Assembly: GCA_022449455.1 (NCBI GenBank)
Contig: JAKUPL010000010.1
Span: 62,001 to 126,000 of the forward strand
DNA from: Alcanivorax sp.
GTDB lineage: Bacteria; Pseudomonadota; Gammaproteobacteria; Pseudomonadales; Alcanivoracaceae
Length of the DNA: 64,000 nt
Direction: 5' to 3'
A program made the translations under genes and the position numbers. Shown here piece by piece: positions 19,328-29,700 of the stretch. Numbering within the stretch: the stretch's first letter is position 1; every line of letters begins with the position of its first letter. Under the pieces are notes generated by a model that saw nothing but the letters and a program-made list of their open reading frames with translations, had not been told where the DNA came from and searched no databases.

Positions 19328-20554
19328 TCAGCGCTCCGGCGAAGTGGTGGCGCCATCGGCCTGGATCGGCGGTCCGTCGGCCACGCGCACCCCCGCCACC
19401 GCCTGGGCCACGGTCACGCCCATCAGCAGCCACATGGGCAGCAGCCAGTCGCCGGACAGGTCATAGAGCGCGCCCAGGGTCACCGGGCCGGTGGCCGCCA
19501 GCAGATAGCCCAGCGACTGGCACATGCCGGACAACCCGGCGGAGACCCGCGCGTCGGCGCCGCGCACACCCATCAGGGTCAGGCCCAGGGCGATCATGCA
19601 GCCCTGCCCGAAGCCCAGCAGCACCACCCACAGCACCGGCGCGGTGAGCGGCGCCGCCAGCAGCCCCACCATGCCGATCAGCGGCGGCAGTTGCAGCAGC
19701 CCCACCGCCAGCCGCCGGCGCCGACGCAGCAGCGCGAACAGCAGCGGCGCCAGAAAGTTGGCCGGCATGCCGGTGATGGTGAACAGGGTCAGCAAACGAC
19801 CGGCTTCCGCCTCGCTGACGCCGGTATCCACATAGAACTTGGCCAGCCAGGCGGTGAGCGTATAGAACAGCAGGCTCTGGGAGCCGAAGAACAGGCTCAG
19901 AATCCAGGCGTCCCGTTGCCGCCACAGCGACGGTCGCGGCTGCGCCACGGTGGTCCGCGACGGCTTGAAACGCAGCATCGGCAACCAGGCCAGGGCGCCG
20001 ACCAGCGCCACCACGCCACTGGCCGCCAGCGGCCAGCGCCAATCGCCCTGGAACAGGTCGCGCACCGGCACCGCCAGCGCCGCCGCCGCCGAGGCGCCGC
20101 AGGACATGGTCACCGAATAGAGCGCGGTGACCGCCGCCACCCGGTGGGGGAAACGCTGCCGCACCAGCCCCGGGGTGAGCACGTTCATCACCGCGATGGC
20201 AGCGCCCATCACCAGGGTGCCCGCCACCATCAGCCAGTAGAAACCGAACGCCCGGGCGATCAGGCCCGCCAGCAGCAGCCACAGCACCATCAGCAGCGCC
20301 CGCTCCAGGCCCAGGCGGTCGCCCAGGCGCGGTGCGAACAGCGACAGCACCGCGAAGCACAACAGCGGCAGCGTGGTCAGCAGCCCGAGGGCGGCGGCGT
20401 CCAGGTTCAGGTCCTCGCCGATGCCATCGGCCAGCGGCCCCAACACCACGATGCCGGTGCGCATATTGGCCGCCAGCAGCATCAGGGCGGCGAGAAAACC
20501 CAGTAAGGGCCCGCTGCGGCGCAGGGCGCCGGGGGCCCGGGAGGAAGGCGACAT
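19328..20554 (-). CDS. MFS transporter, CynX/NimT family
   Basis: Twelve-helix major-facilitator protein, 408 residues. Its N-terminal phrase LAANMRTGIVVLGPLADGI resembles the (N)LRPA-type opening of cyanate/nitroimidazole (CynX/NimT) transporters, and the central loop is short. FGQGCMIALGLTLMGVR is the typical seventh-to-eleventh helix region. It is transcribed alone, with 111 bases to the next gene. The substrate is unknown; no cyanase or nitroreductase is adjacent. Confidence 0.85.
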   Translation of the reverse strand: MSPSSRAPGALRRSGPLLGFLAALMLLAANMRTGIVVLGPLADGIGEDLNLDAAALGLLTTLPLLCFAVLSLFAPRLGDRLGLERALLMVLWLLLAGLIARAFGFYWLMVAGTLVMGAAIAVMNVLTPGLVRQRFPHRVAAVTALYSVTMSCGASAAAALAVPVRDLFQGDWRWPLAASGVVALVGALAWLPMLRFKPSRTTVAQPRPSLWRQRDAWILSLFFGSQSLLFYTLTAWLAKFYVDTGVSEAEAGRLLTLFTITGMPANFLAPLLFALLRRRRRLAVGLLQLPPLIGMVGLLAAPLTAPVLWVVLLGFGQGCMIALGLTLMGVRGADARVSAGLSGMCQSLGYLLAATGPVTLGALYDLSGDWLLPMWLLMGVTVAQAVAGVRVADGPPIQADGATTSPER

Positions 20555-20665
20555 GCAAGGCCTCGAACGGAATGTAGTAAATACTTAAAAGTGCGAGGCG
20601 CAAGGATAACGCAAAACGGTTGACGCTTGCCTCCCGATTACCGTTTTTATGGCGATCCGTCCCGT

Positions 20666-22336
20666 TCAGCGACCGGCCAGAATCCAACGCGCGGCCTTCT
20701 CCGCGATCATCAGGGTGGGCGAGTTGGTGTTGCCGCTGGTGATGGTGGGCATCACGCCGGCATCCACCACCCGCAGGCCGTCCACGCCGCGCACCCGCAG
20801 GTGCGGGTCCACCACCGCCAGCGGGTCGTCGGCCCGCCCCATGCGGGTGGTGCCCACCGGATGAAAAATGGTGGTGCCAATGTCGCCGGCCAGCCGCGCC
20901 AGGTCGTCGTCGCTCTGGTACTGCGGCCCGGGTTTGAACTCCTCCGGGCGGTAGCGGGCCAGGGCCGGCTGCTCGAGGATACGCCGCGTCACCCGCAGGG
21001 AGTCGGCGGCCACCCGCCGGTCCTCGTCGGTGGCCAGGTAGTTGGGCTGGATCGACGGCGCCTCGAGCGCATCCCGGGAGCGGATGCGCACCGTGCCGCG
21101 GCTGGACGGGTTCAGGTTGCAGACACTGGCGGTGATCGCCGGGAAGGCATGCAGCGGCTGACCGAAGGCGTCCAGACTCAAGGGCTGCACGTGGTACTGG
21201 ATATTGGCATGCCGGTAGTGGCCGGCGCTGCGGGTAAAGGCGCACAGTTGGGACGGGGCCATGCTCATGGGACCGGTGCGCCGCAGCAGGTACTCCAGGC
21301 CGATCCCGGCCTTGCCCAGCCAGGAGCCGGCCAGGGTGTTGAGGGTACGGGCGCCGGTAAGTTTGTAGATGGCGCGGATCTGCAGATGGTCCTGCAGGTT
21401 CTCGCCCACTCCGGGCAGATCCGCCACCACCGGAATGTCCCGTTCCCGAAGCAGCGCCGCCGGACCGATGCCGGACACCTGCAGCAGTTGCGGCGAGCCG
21501 ATGGCGCCAGCGGCCAGAATCACCTCGCGGGCGGCCCCCACCGTGACCGGCGCGGCGCCGCGCCGGGCCACCCGGACACCCACGCAGCGCGGCGCGCGAC
21601 CCGGCTCGCGCCGGGTCTCCAGCCCCAGCACCTGGGAGGAATGCCAGACGGTCAGGTTGGCGCGCCGGCGGACGCCGCGCAGAAACGCCTTGGCCGCGTT
21701 CCAGCGCCAGCCGCCACGCTGGTTCACCTCGAAGTAATCCACGCCTTCGTTATCGCCGGTATTGAAATCGCCGGTGCGCGGAATCCCGGCCTGCACCGCC
21801 GCGTCCCGGAAGTCCTCCAGCACACGCCATTTCAGGCGCTGGGCCTCCACCCGCCACTCGCCGTCGCCACCGTGAAAGGGGTCGTCCCCCCCGCCGTCCA
21901 GCCGATGGCTGCTTTCATGTCGGCGAAAATCCGCCAGGCAGGCTTCCCAGCGCCAGTCCGGATCGCCGGTGACGGTGGCCCAGTGCTCGTAGTCGCGGGC
22001 CTGGCCACGGATATAAAGCATGCCGTTGATGCTGGAGCAGCCGCCCAGCACCTTGCCACGGGGATAGATCAGCGAGCGACCGTTGAGGCCGGGGCTGGGG
22101 TCGGTGCGAAAGCGCCAGTCGGTGCGCGGGTTGTCGATGCAGTAGAGGTAACCCACCGGAATATGAATCCAGTGGTAATTGTCGCGGCCGCCGGCCTCGA
22201 TCAGCAGCACCCGGTTGGCCGGGTCGGCGCTGAGCCGGTTGGCCAGCAGACAACCGGCGGTGCCGGCGCCGATCACCACGTAATCGTACCGGTGGGATGT
22301 GGACTGGCCGACGGTGGACGAGCAGTTGTTGTTCAT
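20666..22336 (-). CDS. GMC-family FAD-dependent oxidoreductase (alcohol/choline dehydrogenase type)
   Basis: Flavoprotein of the glucose-methanol-choline family, 556 residues. The Rossmann motif VIGAGTAGCLLANRL (21-35) binds FAD. GMC signature 1 is in YPRGKVLGGCSSINGMLYIR, and signature 2 is in GAIGSPQLLQVSGIGP. The C-terminus has the active-site histidine in FHPVGTTRMG and the closing GNTNSPTLMIAEKAA. The start MNNNCSS was chosen because it precedes the FAD motif at the normal distance and has AAGGG upstream. Oxidation of aliphatic alcohols (AlkJ-like) is a reasonable guess in an alkane degrader; the substrate is not shown. Confidence 0.88.
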   Translation of the reverse strand: MNNNCSSTVGQSTSHRYDYVVIGAGTAGCLLANRLSADPANRVLLIEAGGRDNYHWIHIPVGYLYCIDNPRTDWRFRTDPSPGLNGRSLIYPRGKVLGGCSSINGMLYIRGQARDYEHWATVTGDPDWRWEACLADFRRHESSHRLDGGGDDPFHGGDGEWRVEAQRLKWRVLEDFRDAAVQAGIPRTGDFNTGDNEGVDYFEVNQRGGWRWNAAKAFLRGVRRRANLTVWHSSQVLGLETRREPGRAPRCVGVRVARRGAAPVTVGAAREVILAAGAIGSPQLLQVSGIGPAALLRERDIPVVADLPGVGENLQDHLQIRAIYKLTGARTLNTLAGSWLGKAGIGLEYLLRRTGPMSMAPSQLCAFTRSAGHYRHANIQYHVQPLSLDAFGQPLHAFPAITASVCNLNPSSRGTVRIRSRDALEAPSIQPNYLATDEDRRVAADSLRVTRRILEQPALARYRPEEFKPGPQYQSDDDLARLAGDIGTTIFHPVGTTRMGRADDPLAVVDPHLRVRGVDGLRVVDAGVMPTITSGNTNSPTLMIAEKAARWILAGR

Positions 22337-22409
22337 ATCGTGAGCCCTTGTCGTCAGGCTCACGTTACCACTTTTGCGGAAGCCGGCCATACCCCGCCGG
22401 GCGGCCGTA

Positions 22410-23903
22410 TCAGGGCTGGCGCCACCAGTCCAGGAACGCCTTGCCCAGGTGCACCTGGGGCCGGGACCGTTGATCCGCCTCGATGCCCTGCTCCGCCTCC
22501 AGGGCGGTCACCTGATCGCTGGCCGCCTGGAACAGGGCCTCCGGGTCGCCCGGCCCGTTCCGGTCCAGGGCCTCGCCGTAGAGCGCCTCGCTGAACCAGG
22601 TGCGGTCGGAGTGATCCCCGCAACCGAACGAGGTACGGTCCGCCGCCGCCGCGGTAAAGATCAAACGGCGCCGGTCCGCCAGCGGTTCGATCCACTGGCC
22701 CGAATAGCACGCCGACACCACCAGCCACAGCCAGCGGGGCCGCAGACCGTCCAGCCATTGCGCCAGGTCCGCCGGGCCGATGTCGTTGAGACGCAGCCCG
22801 GGCTGGTTCAGCACCAGGTCGCCGTCCCGGCCGCCGTGGCTGACCAGATGCACGAACACCAGGTCCTCGTCCGGGTCGGCGATGCCGTCCAGGGCGGTCA
22901 GCGCCTCGTGCAGGCTGGTGCGAGTGGCCAGCGGCGCGCCGCCCTGGTCGCCGTTGGCCAGGGTCAGCACATGGCCACGGGACTGCCAGTGGGCGCCCAG
23001 GCGTTCGGCCACCCATTCCACTTCTTTTTGAAATACGGCCTGGCGACCGTCGCCGCCCACCAGCAGCACATAGATGTCCCGCTGCCCGGGCTTTTGCGGC
23101 ACCAGCGCGGTGAGCGCCCGCTGCAGGCGCCGTTCCTCGGAGTACAGACGCTGCTCGACACGCTCGGCGCGCTGCCGGCGGCGTTGCTGGTCACCGTCCG
23201 GGGCGGTAAAGAAGTCACCGTTGGCGAAGTAGCCCTGACGGCTGTTTTCCTCGCCCTCGGCGTCCACCGTGATCAGACGCCCCGGCCCGTCGAGGGCGCC
23301 CTGGCGGAAACGGCCCCGGCGCCGTTCTCCCTGCGCCAGAAACAATTCTCCCTCGCCGTGGAACAGCCCGTCCTGGAATTCGCCCTGGTACACCCGCCGC
23401 CCGTCGTGCCGGTATTCACCCTGAACGATCTCACCGTCGGCGAAGGTGCCGCGGTAGACGCCACCGTCCGGCGTCGTCCAGGTGCCCTCGCCTTCCGGCT
23501 GCCAGTCACGCAGCTCGCCTTCATAGACGCCGCTTTCCGCATAGGTCACCCGGGCGCGCACCGGCTGACCGGCGTCGAAGGTGCCGTCATAGGTGGCGTC
23601 CTGGCATTGATAACGGCCTTCGCCCTGGGGCTGGCCGTTGACGAAAGCGCCCTCGTACACACAGCCGTCCGTGTCCCGCCGGCGCCCCTGCCCCTGCATC
23701 ACCCCATCCACGAAGTCACCCTGATAGCGGCGGCCGTCGGGCCAGGTCAGTGTGCCCTCGCCGTGGAAGCGGTCGTTGCGGAGTTCGCCCTCGTAGACGG
23801 CGCCGTCGGGCAGGCGGTAGTCGCCGGGCAGCTGCTCGGGCCCGCAGGCGGCCAGCAGCGCCACGCCGAGGCCCAACATGGCGACAATCAAACGGCGGTT
23901 CAT
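22410..23903 (-). CDS. MORN-repeat lipoprotein with C-terminal C13 (legumain/caspase-fold) peptidase domain
   Basis: The 497-residue lipoprotein has a lipobox ALLAAC (Cys20) with Gly at +2, suggesting outer-membrane sorting. Residues about 30-230 hold roughly nine MORN repeats (YEGELRNDRFHGEG, YQGDFVDGVMQGQG, YQGEFQDGLFHGEG). An Arg/Gln-rich linker follows. Residues about 272-490 form a cysteine-peptidase domain of the C13 type, with catalytic His356 in LVSHGG and Cys399 in VVSACYSG. The ATG at 23903 is the start because the signal peptide begins there, with AGGGGG upstream. MORN repeats commonly bind lipids or act as scaffolds. Substrate and role are unknown. A cyclic-nucleotide-binding protein gene lies 32 bases upstream on the same strand. 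Confidence 0.82.
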   Translation of the reverse strand: MNRRLIVAMLGLGVALLAACGPEQLPGDYRLPDGAVYEGELRNDRFHGEGTLTWPDGRRYQGDFVDGVMQGQGRRRDTDGCVYEGAFVNGQPQGEGRYQCQDATYDGTFDAGQPVRARVTYAESGVYEGELRDWQPEGEGTWTTPDGGVYRGTFADGEIVQGEYRHDGRRVYQGEFQDGLFHGEGELFLAQGERRRGRFRQGALDGPGRLITVDAEGEENSRQGYFANGDFFTAPDGDQQRRRQRAERVEQRLYSEERRLQRALTALVPQKPGQRDIYVLLVGGDGRQAVFQKEVEWVAERLGAHWQSRGHVLTLANGDQGGAPLATRTSLHEALTALDGIADPDEDLVFVHLVSHGGRDGDLVLNQPGLRLNDIGPADLAQWLDGLRPRWLWLVVSACYSGQWIEPLADRRRLIFTAAAADRTSFGCGDHSDRTWFSEALYGEALDRNGPGDPEALFQAASDQVTALEAEQGIEADQRSRPQVHLGKAFLDWWRQP

Positions 23904-23935
23904 GGCAGCCCCCTGTGTCTTCTCTTTAGGGTCGG

Positions 23936-24415
23936 TCAGCCCAGCGGCAGCAGCACGCTGGCCAGCCGCGCGGAGGTCTGACGCAGGTTTTCGCACAGCA
24001 GACGCGCGATGTTTTCCATCATCAGCGCGGCGGCATGGGGCTGCCGCCGCCGCAGTTGTTCAAAGCCCTTGCGGGTGAGCACCACCAGGGTGGCGTCCTC
24101 GGCGGCGCGCACCGTGGCCGAACGCGGCTGGTGGTCCACCAGCGCCATCTCGCCCAGGGAATCGCCGGGGGTCAGGTGAGCGATCACCGCCGTGGTATCC
24201 GGATCGGCGCCGCCGGCGCCCTGGGATTTCAGAATATCCAGACGACCGCGCACCACGAAACACACGAAGTCGCTGCGGTCCCCTTCCCGGCAGACGGTAT
24301 CGCCGGCGGCCACCCGATTGACGAACACCAGCTTCTCGGCGGCGGCCAGTTGCTCGGCGTCGAGCCCCTGGAACAGGCGCATGCGCGCCAGCACCTCGAC
24401 CACCGCCACGCTCAT
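23936..24415 (-). CDS. Cyclic nucleotide-binding domain protein
   Basis: The 159-residue protein consists of one cNMP-binding beta-barrel. The opening VEVLARMRLFQGLDAEQL and the phosphate-binding cassette GDSLGEMALVDHQPRSATV are typical. No helix-turn-helix follows, so it is not a Crp-type regulator; it more likely senses a nucleotide and acts on a partner. Its ATG overlaps the tldD stop by one base (TGATG), and it precedes the MORN/peptidase lipoprotein, suggesting co-expression. The start was set at MSVAVVEV; frames farther upstream run into tldD. Confidence 0.85.
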   Translation of the reverse strand: MSVAVVEVLARMRLFQGLDAEQLAAAEKLVFVNRVAAGDTVCREGDRSDFVCFVVRGRLDILKSQGAGGADPDTTAVIAHLTPGDSLGEMALVDHQPRSATVRAAEDATLVVLTRKGFEQLRRRQPHAAALMMENIARLLCENLRQTSARLASVLLPLG

Positions 24416-25881
24416 CAGGCGGTGCCGCCCACCGTCAGGGCGTCCACGCGCAGGGTCGGCTGGCCGACGCCCACCGGCACCGACTGGCCGTCCTTGCCGC
24501 ACACGCCGATGCCGGTGTCCAGGGCCAGGTCGTTGCCGACCATGGAGATCTTGTTCATCACCTCCACGCCACTGCCGATCAGAGTGGCGCCCTTCACCGG
24601 GCAGACGATTTTGCCTTTCTCAACCAGATAGGCCTCGCTGGTGGAAAACACGAAACGCCCGGAGGTGATGTCCACCTGGCCACCGCCGAAATTCACCGCG
24701 TAGATGCCCCGGTCCAGGCTGGCCAGAATCTCCCCGGGCTCGGAGTCGCCGGGCAGCATGTAGGTGTTGGTCATGCGCGGCATCGGCAGGTGCGCGTAGG
24801 ATTCGCGGCGGCCGTTGCCGGTGGGCGCCACGCCCATCAGGCGGGCGCTGGTTTTGTCCTGCATATGGCCGACCAGACGGCCTTTTTCGATCAGCACGTT
24901 GTAACCGCTGGGGGTACCTTCGTCGTCCACGTTCAGGGAACCGCGCCGGTCCGGCAGGGTGCCGTCGTCGACCACGGTGCACAGGCTGGAGGCCACCGGC
25001 TCGCCCATCTTCTTGCTGAACATGGAGGTGCCCTTGCGGTTGAAGTCCCCTTCCAGGCCGTGGCCCACCGCCTCATGCAGCAGCACGCCGGGCCAGCCGG
25101 GGCCGAGCACCACCGGCATGGTGCCCGCCGGCGCCGGTTCCGCGTCCAGATTGAGCAGCGCCTGGCGCACCGCGTCGCGGGTCCAGGCTTCCAGCTTGCC
25201 GTCCTCGCGCAGCCAGTCGTAGGCCACCCGGCCACCGCCGCCAGCGCTGCCCCGTTCGCGGCGGCCGTCCCGTTCGGCGATCACGGAAATATTGAAGCGG
25301 ATCAGCGGCCGCACATCGGCGGCCAGGGTGCCGTCGGTGGCGGCCACCAGCACCACATCCTGCTCGCCGCTGAGGCTCACCGTCACTTCCTTCACCGCCG
25401 GGTCCAGGGAACGGGCCAGGCGGTCCATCTCGCGCAGCAGCGCCACCTTCATCTCGCTGCTCCAGCCAGGCAGCGGGTCCAGGGCCTGGTAGCGGGCCGG
25501 CACCGGGCGGGCGGCGCCGATGCGCACCGCCTTGTCGCCACCGGCGCGGCCGATGGCGGCGGCGGCACCGCCGGCCTGCTTCAGGGTGTCCAGGGAAATG
25601 TCGTCGCTGTAGGCGAACCCGGTCTTGTCGCCGCTGACGATGCGCACCCCGGCGCCGCGCTCCAGATTGAAGCTGGCGTCGCGCACCAGCCCGTCTTCCA
25701 GCACCCAGGCCTCGTGGCGGCTGTGCTGGAAGTAGATGTCGGCGTAGTCGGCGCTGCCCGCCAGCTTGCCGCCCAGCAGCGTCTGCAGCTGGTCGGTGCC
25801 CAGGTCGGCGGGCGCCAGCAGAATGTCGGAGGCCAGGGAAAGGCGTTCTTTGTCAGAGATCCGTTCTTGGTCAGAGATCAT
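24415..25881 (-). CDS. tldD: Metalloprotease TldD
   Basis: Zinc-dependent subunit of the TldD/TldE protease. The HExxxH motif is HEAVGH (His269, Glu270, His274) in [13 protein letters not shown]. Other family phrases are [15 protein letters not shown] and [20 protein letters not shown]. It has 488 residues. The N-terminus carries an imperfect tandem duplication ([12 protein letters not shown]) from an 18-base repeat, which may be an artefact of start choice or a recent slippage. It overlaps the nitrilase gene by 11 bases. Its partner pmbA lies 15 kb away across the accessory block, instead of being nearby as in pseudomonads. Confidence 0.94.
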   Translation of the reverse strand: MISDQERISDKERLSLASDILLAPADLGTDQLQTLLGGKLAGSADYADIYFQHSRHEAWVLEDGLVRDASFNLERGAGVRIVSGDKTGFAYSDDISLDTLKQAGGAAAAIGRAGGDKAVRIGAARPVPARYQALDPLPGWSSEMKVALLREMDRLARSLDPAVKEVTVSLSGEQDVVLVAATDGTLAADVRPLIRFNISVIAERDGRRERGSAGGGGRVAYDWLREDGKLEAWTRDAVRQALLNLDAEPAPAGTMPVVLGPGWPGVLLHEAVGHGLEGDFNRKGTSMFSKKMGEPVASSLCTVVDDGTLPDRRGSLNVDDEGTPSGYNVLIEKGRLVGHMQDKTSARLMGVAPTGNGRRESYAHLPMPRMTNTYMLPGDSEPGEILASLDRGIYAVNFGGGQVDITSGRFVFSTSEAYLVEKGKIVCPVKGATLIGSGVEVMNKISMVGNDLALDTGIGVCGKDGQSVPVGVGQPTLRVDALTVGGTA

Positions 25882-26731
25882 GAGGACCGCTCACTTGAAA
25901 TCGTTGATGGGTATGCACCGGCAGGCCGGCGCGTACGGTTTCCAGCACCGCCGGGTCCACCGGACCCAGCACCACCCCGGGCGCGTCGCCGCCGTCGGCC
26001 ACCACCCGGCCCCAGGGATCGATCAGTTGGGAGTGCCCGTAGCTGGCGCGTCTGTCGCTGTGTTGCCCGCACTGGTTGGCGCCCAGCACGTAGCAGCCGC
26101 TCTGAACGGCGGCGGCGCGCAACAGCACCGTCCAGTGGGCGGCGCCGGTGGTGGCTGTGAAGGCGCTGGGGTAGACGATCAGGTCGGCGCCGGCGTCGGC
26201 CAGGGCCCGGGTCAGCAGCGGAAAGCGCAGATCGTAGCAGATCGCCAGCCCCACCCGCAGGCCGGCCACGTCCGCCACCACCACCCGGTCGCCGGCCTCG
26301 AACACGTCGGATTCCCGGTAGCGGCCCTGGGCGTCGGCCACGTCGGCGTCGAACAGATGCAGCTTGTCGTAGCGGGCGGCGACGGTGCCGTCCGGGGCCG
26401 CCAGCACCGCCCGGGGCCGCACCCGGGGTGCCGGCACCGGGCTGCCGTCCGGTCGGGTCAGGGCTGGCAGGCTGCCGCCCAGCACCCACAGCCCCAGGGC
26501 GCGGGCGCGCTCACCCAGCCATTGGCACAGCGCCTCGTGGCGCTCGCCCAGGGCCCGGTAATCGACCCCGTAGCCGGCGAAGTTTTCCGGCAGCACCGCC
26601 AGCTCGGCGCCGCCCTCGGCGGCCCGCGCCAGGGCGTCGCCGGCGGCGGCCAGGTTGGCGTCGGTGTCGGTGCCGCTGGTCATCTGCACGGCGGCCACCT
26701 GGATCGCTTTGTTCAGCACGTCGTTACTCAA
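25871..26731 (-). CDS. Nitrilase-superfamily carbon-nitrogen hydrolase
   Basis: Cytosolic C-N hydrolase of the Nit1/Nit2-like branch (possible deaminated-glutathione amidase or omega-amidase). The catalytic triad is Glu49 (LPENFAG), Lys123 (YDKLHLFD) and Cys165 (AICYDLRFP). It has 286 residues. The start is unusual: TTG at 26731, supported by GGAGG about six bases upstream inside the end of yhdP; a GTG four codons later is the alternative. It sits between yhdP and tldD, its standard position in pseudomonad-like genomes. Confidence 0.92.
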   Translation of the reverse strand: MSNDVLNKAIQVAAVQMTSGTDTDANLAAAGDALARAAEGGAELAVLPENFAGYGVDYRALGERHEALCQWLGERARALGLWVLGGSLPALTRPDGSPVPAPRVRPRAVLAAPDGTVAARYDKLHLFDADVADAQGRYRESDVFEAGDRVVVADVAGLRVGLAICYDLRFPLLTRALADAGADLIVYPSAFTATTGAAHWTVLLRAAAVQSGCYVLGANQCGQHSDRRASYGHSQLIDPWGRVVADGGDAPGVVLGPVDPAVLETVRAGLPVHTHQRFQVSGPHDL

Positions 26732-29700
26732 GAAATCCCTCCGTCTCCTTCACCGAGGGTTCGCGCCACGGGCCGGAGACCTGGTACTTCATGGTGGTGG
26801 TCTTGTCCAGCTTATCACCCCACAGGCGCTCCACCACAAAGATGCCGGCGCACACCGCCGGGCCGGCCAGGCAACCGGCGTAAAGGTTGCTGGACAGCGG
26901 CAGGGTCATGGCAACTTCCATATCCAGGGTGCGCTCGGCGAGCTGCGCCTGACCGTTCACCTCGAAGGCCGCCGACGGCGAGGCGATGGCCAGCTTGCGG
27001 GTGGTCAGCAGCGGCCCCTTGAATTGGAAGTCCCCGTCGATGCCGTCGCAGGACAGGCCCTCGCGGTAGAGGTCGGAAAAGTCCAGCCGCAGCCGGCGCT
27101 GCAGGTTGGCCAGGTTGACGATGCCGAGCACCTTCAGTACCGAGGTGCGACCGTCCGGGTCCGGCAATTGGCATTCGCCGATGTCGAGGGTGGCGGTGCC
27201 GTTCAGGTCCAGATAATCCGGGCGCAGCGGCCAGTCGTTCCAGGCCAGATCCACGCTGGCGCGGGCGTCGTCGGTGACCACCAGCGCGGGCATGTCCAGT
27301 GCCGTCAGGGCGGCCTTGAGATCGTCGGACGCGATGCTGCCCTGGTAGCGACTGCGCTGGCCCCGGGCGGTTTCCGTCCAGGTCAGCTGGCCGGCCAGAT
27401 CAAGGTGATTCCACTGGCCGCGCAGGTCGTCCACGCGCACCCCCTGCTCCACCGGCCGCAAGCGGCCGGACCAGGCACCCAGGGCCTGGCCGCCGAGGCG
27501 CAGGTCGTGGAGATCCACGTCCATGATCGGTACCCGGGTGGGGGCGATGGGCGGCGCGCTCTTGGTCTCCGCGCCGTCGTCGCCGCCCTCGCTTTCGCCG
27601 AGCGGATTGGCCGGCAGCCGCAGCCGGTTCACGGTCAGCGTCAGCGGCGTGTCGCCCCGGGGCCGGTAGCCCTCGGGCAGGCGCACGGTGCCGGCCACCG
27701 CCGGGCTGGCCAGGCCCAGTTCCCAGTCGCGACCGCGCGGCGCGGCACTGAAACGGGCCGAGGCCAGCTCGCTGCCGAACAGATCGAGCCGGTCGATGGA
27801 GAGGGACACCCGGTTGATCAGGTCGCGGGTATCCGAGGCTCCCGCTTGGCTTTTTGGTTTGCCGGGATCCTCCACCGGTGTCAGGTTGCCGATGAAGTCC
27901 AGCCAGTCCGCCGCCGAGGCGCGCGCCACCCGGCCCTCGATGGTCAGCCCGCGGGCGGGCAGCGGCGGCAGCTCGCCGCCGCCGAAGCGCAGCGCGCCGG
28001 CCAGCGGCTCGCCGAGCCGGAAGCGCCCCTCGCCCACCTGGCCGTAAAACACCGATACGTCCTTGCGCTGGCCCTGCTGGCGCCACACCAGGCGGCTGCC
28101 ACGGGCCTCGTCCGCCGGCTTGCCCAGCGGCGCCGGGGCGTCCACCTTGACCCCCTGCAGCGTGGAACGGCCCTCCAAGCGAAAGGCACGCCCCTGCCAG
28201 GGCATGGCCAGGTCCAACTCCAGCGGCAGCGTGCCGGAGGCCGGCGCCAGCCAGTCCGCGTCCAGCCAGTCGCGCAGGCGCTTCACGTCCACCTTGCCAG
28301 TGAGCTGCATCTGGCTGTCCGGGCCACGGGTCAGCCAGCTGCCCTGGAAGCGGGCCCCCAGGGCCCGGCCTTCCAAACTGCGCAGGGTGATGCCGCGCTT
28401 GAGGTGGAAATACACCGGCGCCGTCACCTCGGTAAGCGTCAGGTTCAGGGGATCGCTGCGCAGGGTCAGCCCTTCACCCCGGCCGTCGACGATCACCATG
28501 GGTGCCGGCCCCGGCCGCGCCAGCGGCAGGTCGAGCAGCAGATGGCCGTTGACCCGGCCATCGCGAAAGCGCCAGTCCAGCAGGCCCTCGGGCAGTTGCT
28601 TGCTGAGAGGGGTGTCGTGGAACAGCCGGTCCAGATCGGCGGCGGGACCGTCGGCCCGCCCCTGGATCACGATGTGACGCTCATTGGCCGCCGACACCTC
28701 CGGCAGGTCCACGCTCACGTCGGTCACCTCGGTATTGAACAGGCGACCGCGACGGGCCTGGCCGGTGACCCGGCGGCCATCGATCAGCACCTGCGCGTCC
28801 ACATCGGTGGCCGCCGGCCAGTCGGGCAGGAACGACAGGGTCACGTCACGGGCCTGGAACAGCATCTGGAAGGTGCGATCCTGCTGCCGGTCCGGATCGA
28901 TCTTCACCGGCCCCTGGTACAGGAAGCGCCCGCGATCCAGGTGGCCGCCCTGGAACGCCTGGCTCAGCCAGTCGCCCAGCGGGTCCTTGAGCTTTTCCAG
29001 CGGAATATAGTGCGCCGCCCGGGCACCGTTGCCGTCGGCCACGTCGGCGAGCAGACGCAGTTCCGGCACCGGGTAGTGTTCGCCACCGTCCACGCGCAGC
29101 ATGGCCACGCCCCGGGCATCGGCGTTGACGGCGCGCAACACGCCGGTTTCCACCCACCAGCGTTGCTCGTCGGTGTGCCAGCGCAAGGGCCCGTTGAAGG
29201 CGGCGCTGAGCGGGTGGTCGTAGAGGCGGGGCACGGTCACTTCAAGCGGCTCCCCGTTGATCCGCGCCACCCCTTCGGTGGGGGTGCCGGCCAGCCAGCC
29301 GCTCAGCCCGGTGACACCGGGCACCCGATCCAGGGCGTCGCTGGCCAGGCCGGCGAAGCGCGCCTGCAGGGTCTCCACCCGCTGTTCCTCACCCTGCAGA
29401 TAGACCGCCTCCAGCACGCCACGGGGTTCATGCTCGCGCAACCGATCGCGCACCGTGTCCAGCCCCTCGGGAAGCGCGAACGGCCACTGCGCCAGTTGTC
29501 GGGTAAGGGCGTGGATGGCCAGGTCGCGGCCCTCGAACCGCCAGCGGCTGCGCTCGCCGTCGCCGCGCCAGCGCAGCGCCACCGGCCCCGGCGCCACCGC
29601 CCCCGCCGGCGTCTCGCCGGTGAGGGAAGTCACCGACAGCTGGCTTTCCCCGTCGCTGCCGTGGCGCCACAGCGCGTCCAGATTCAGGTCGCTGAGCGGC

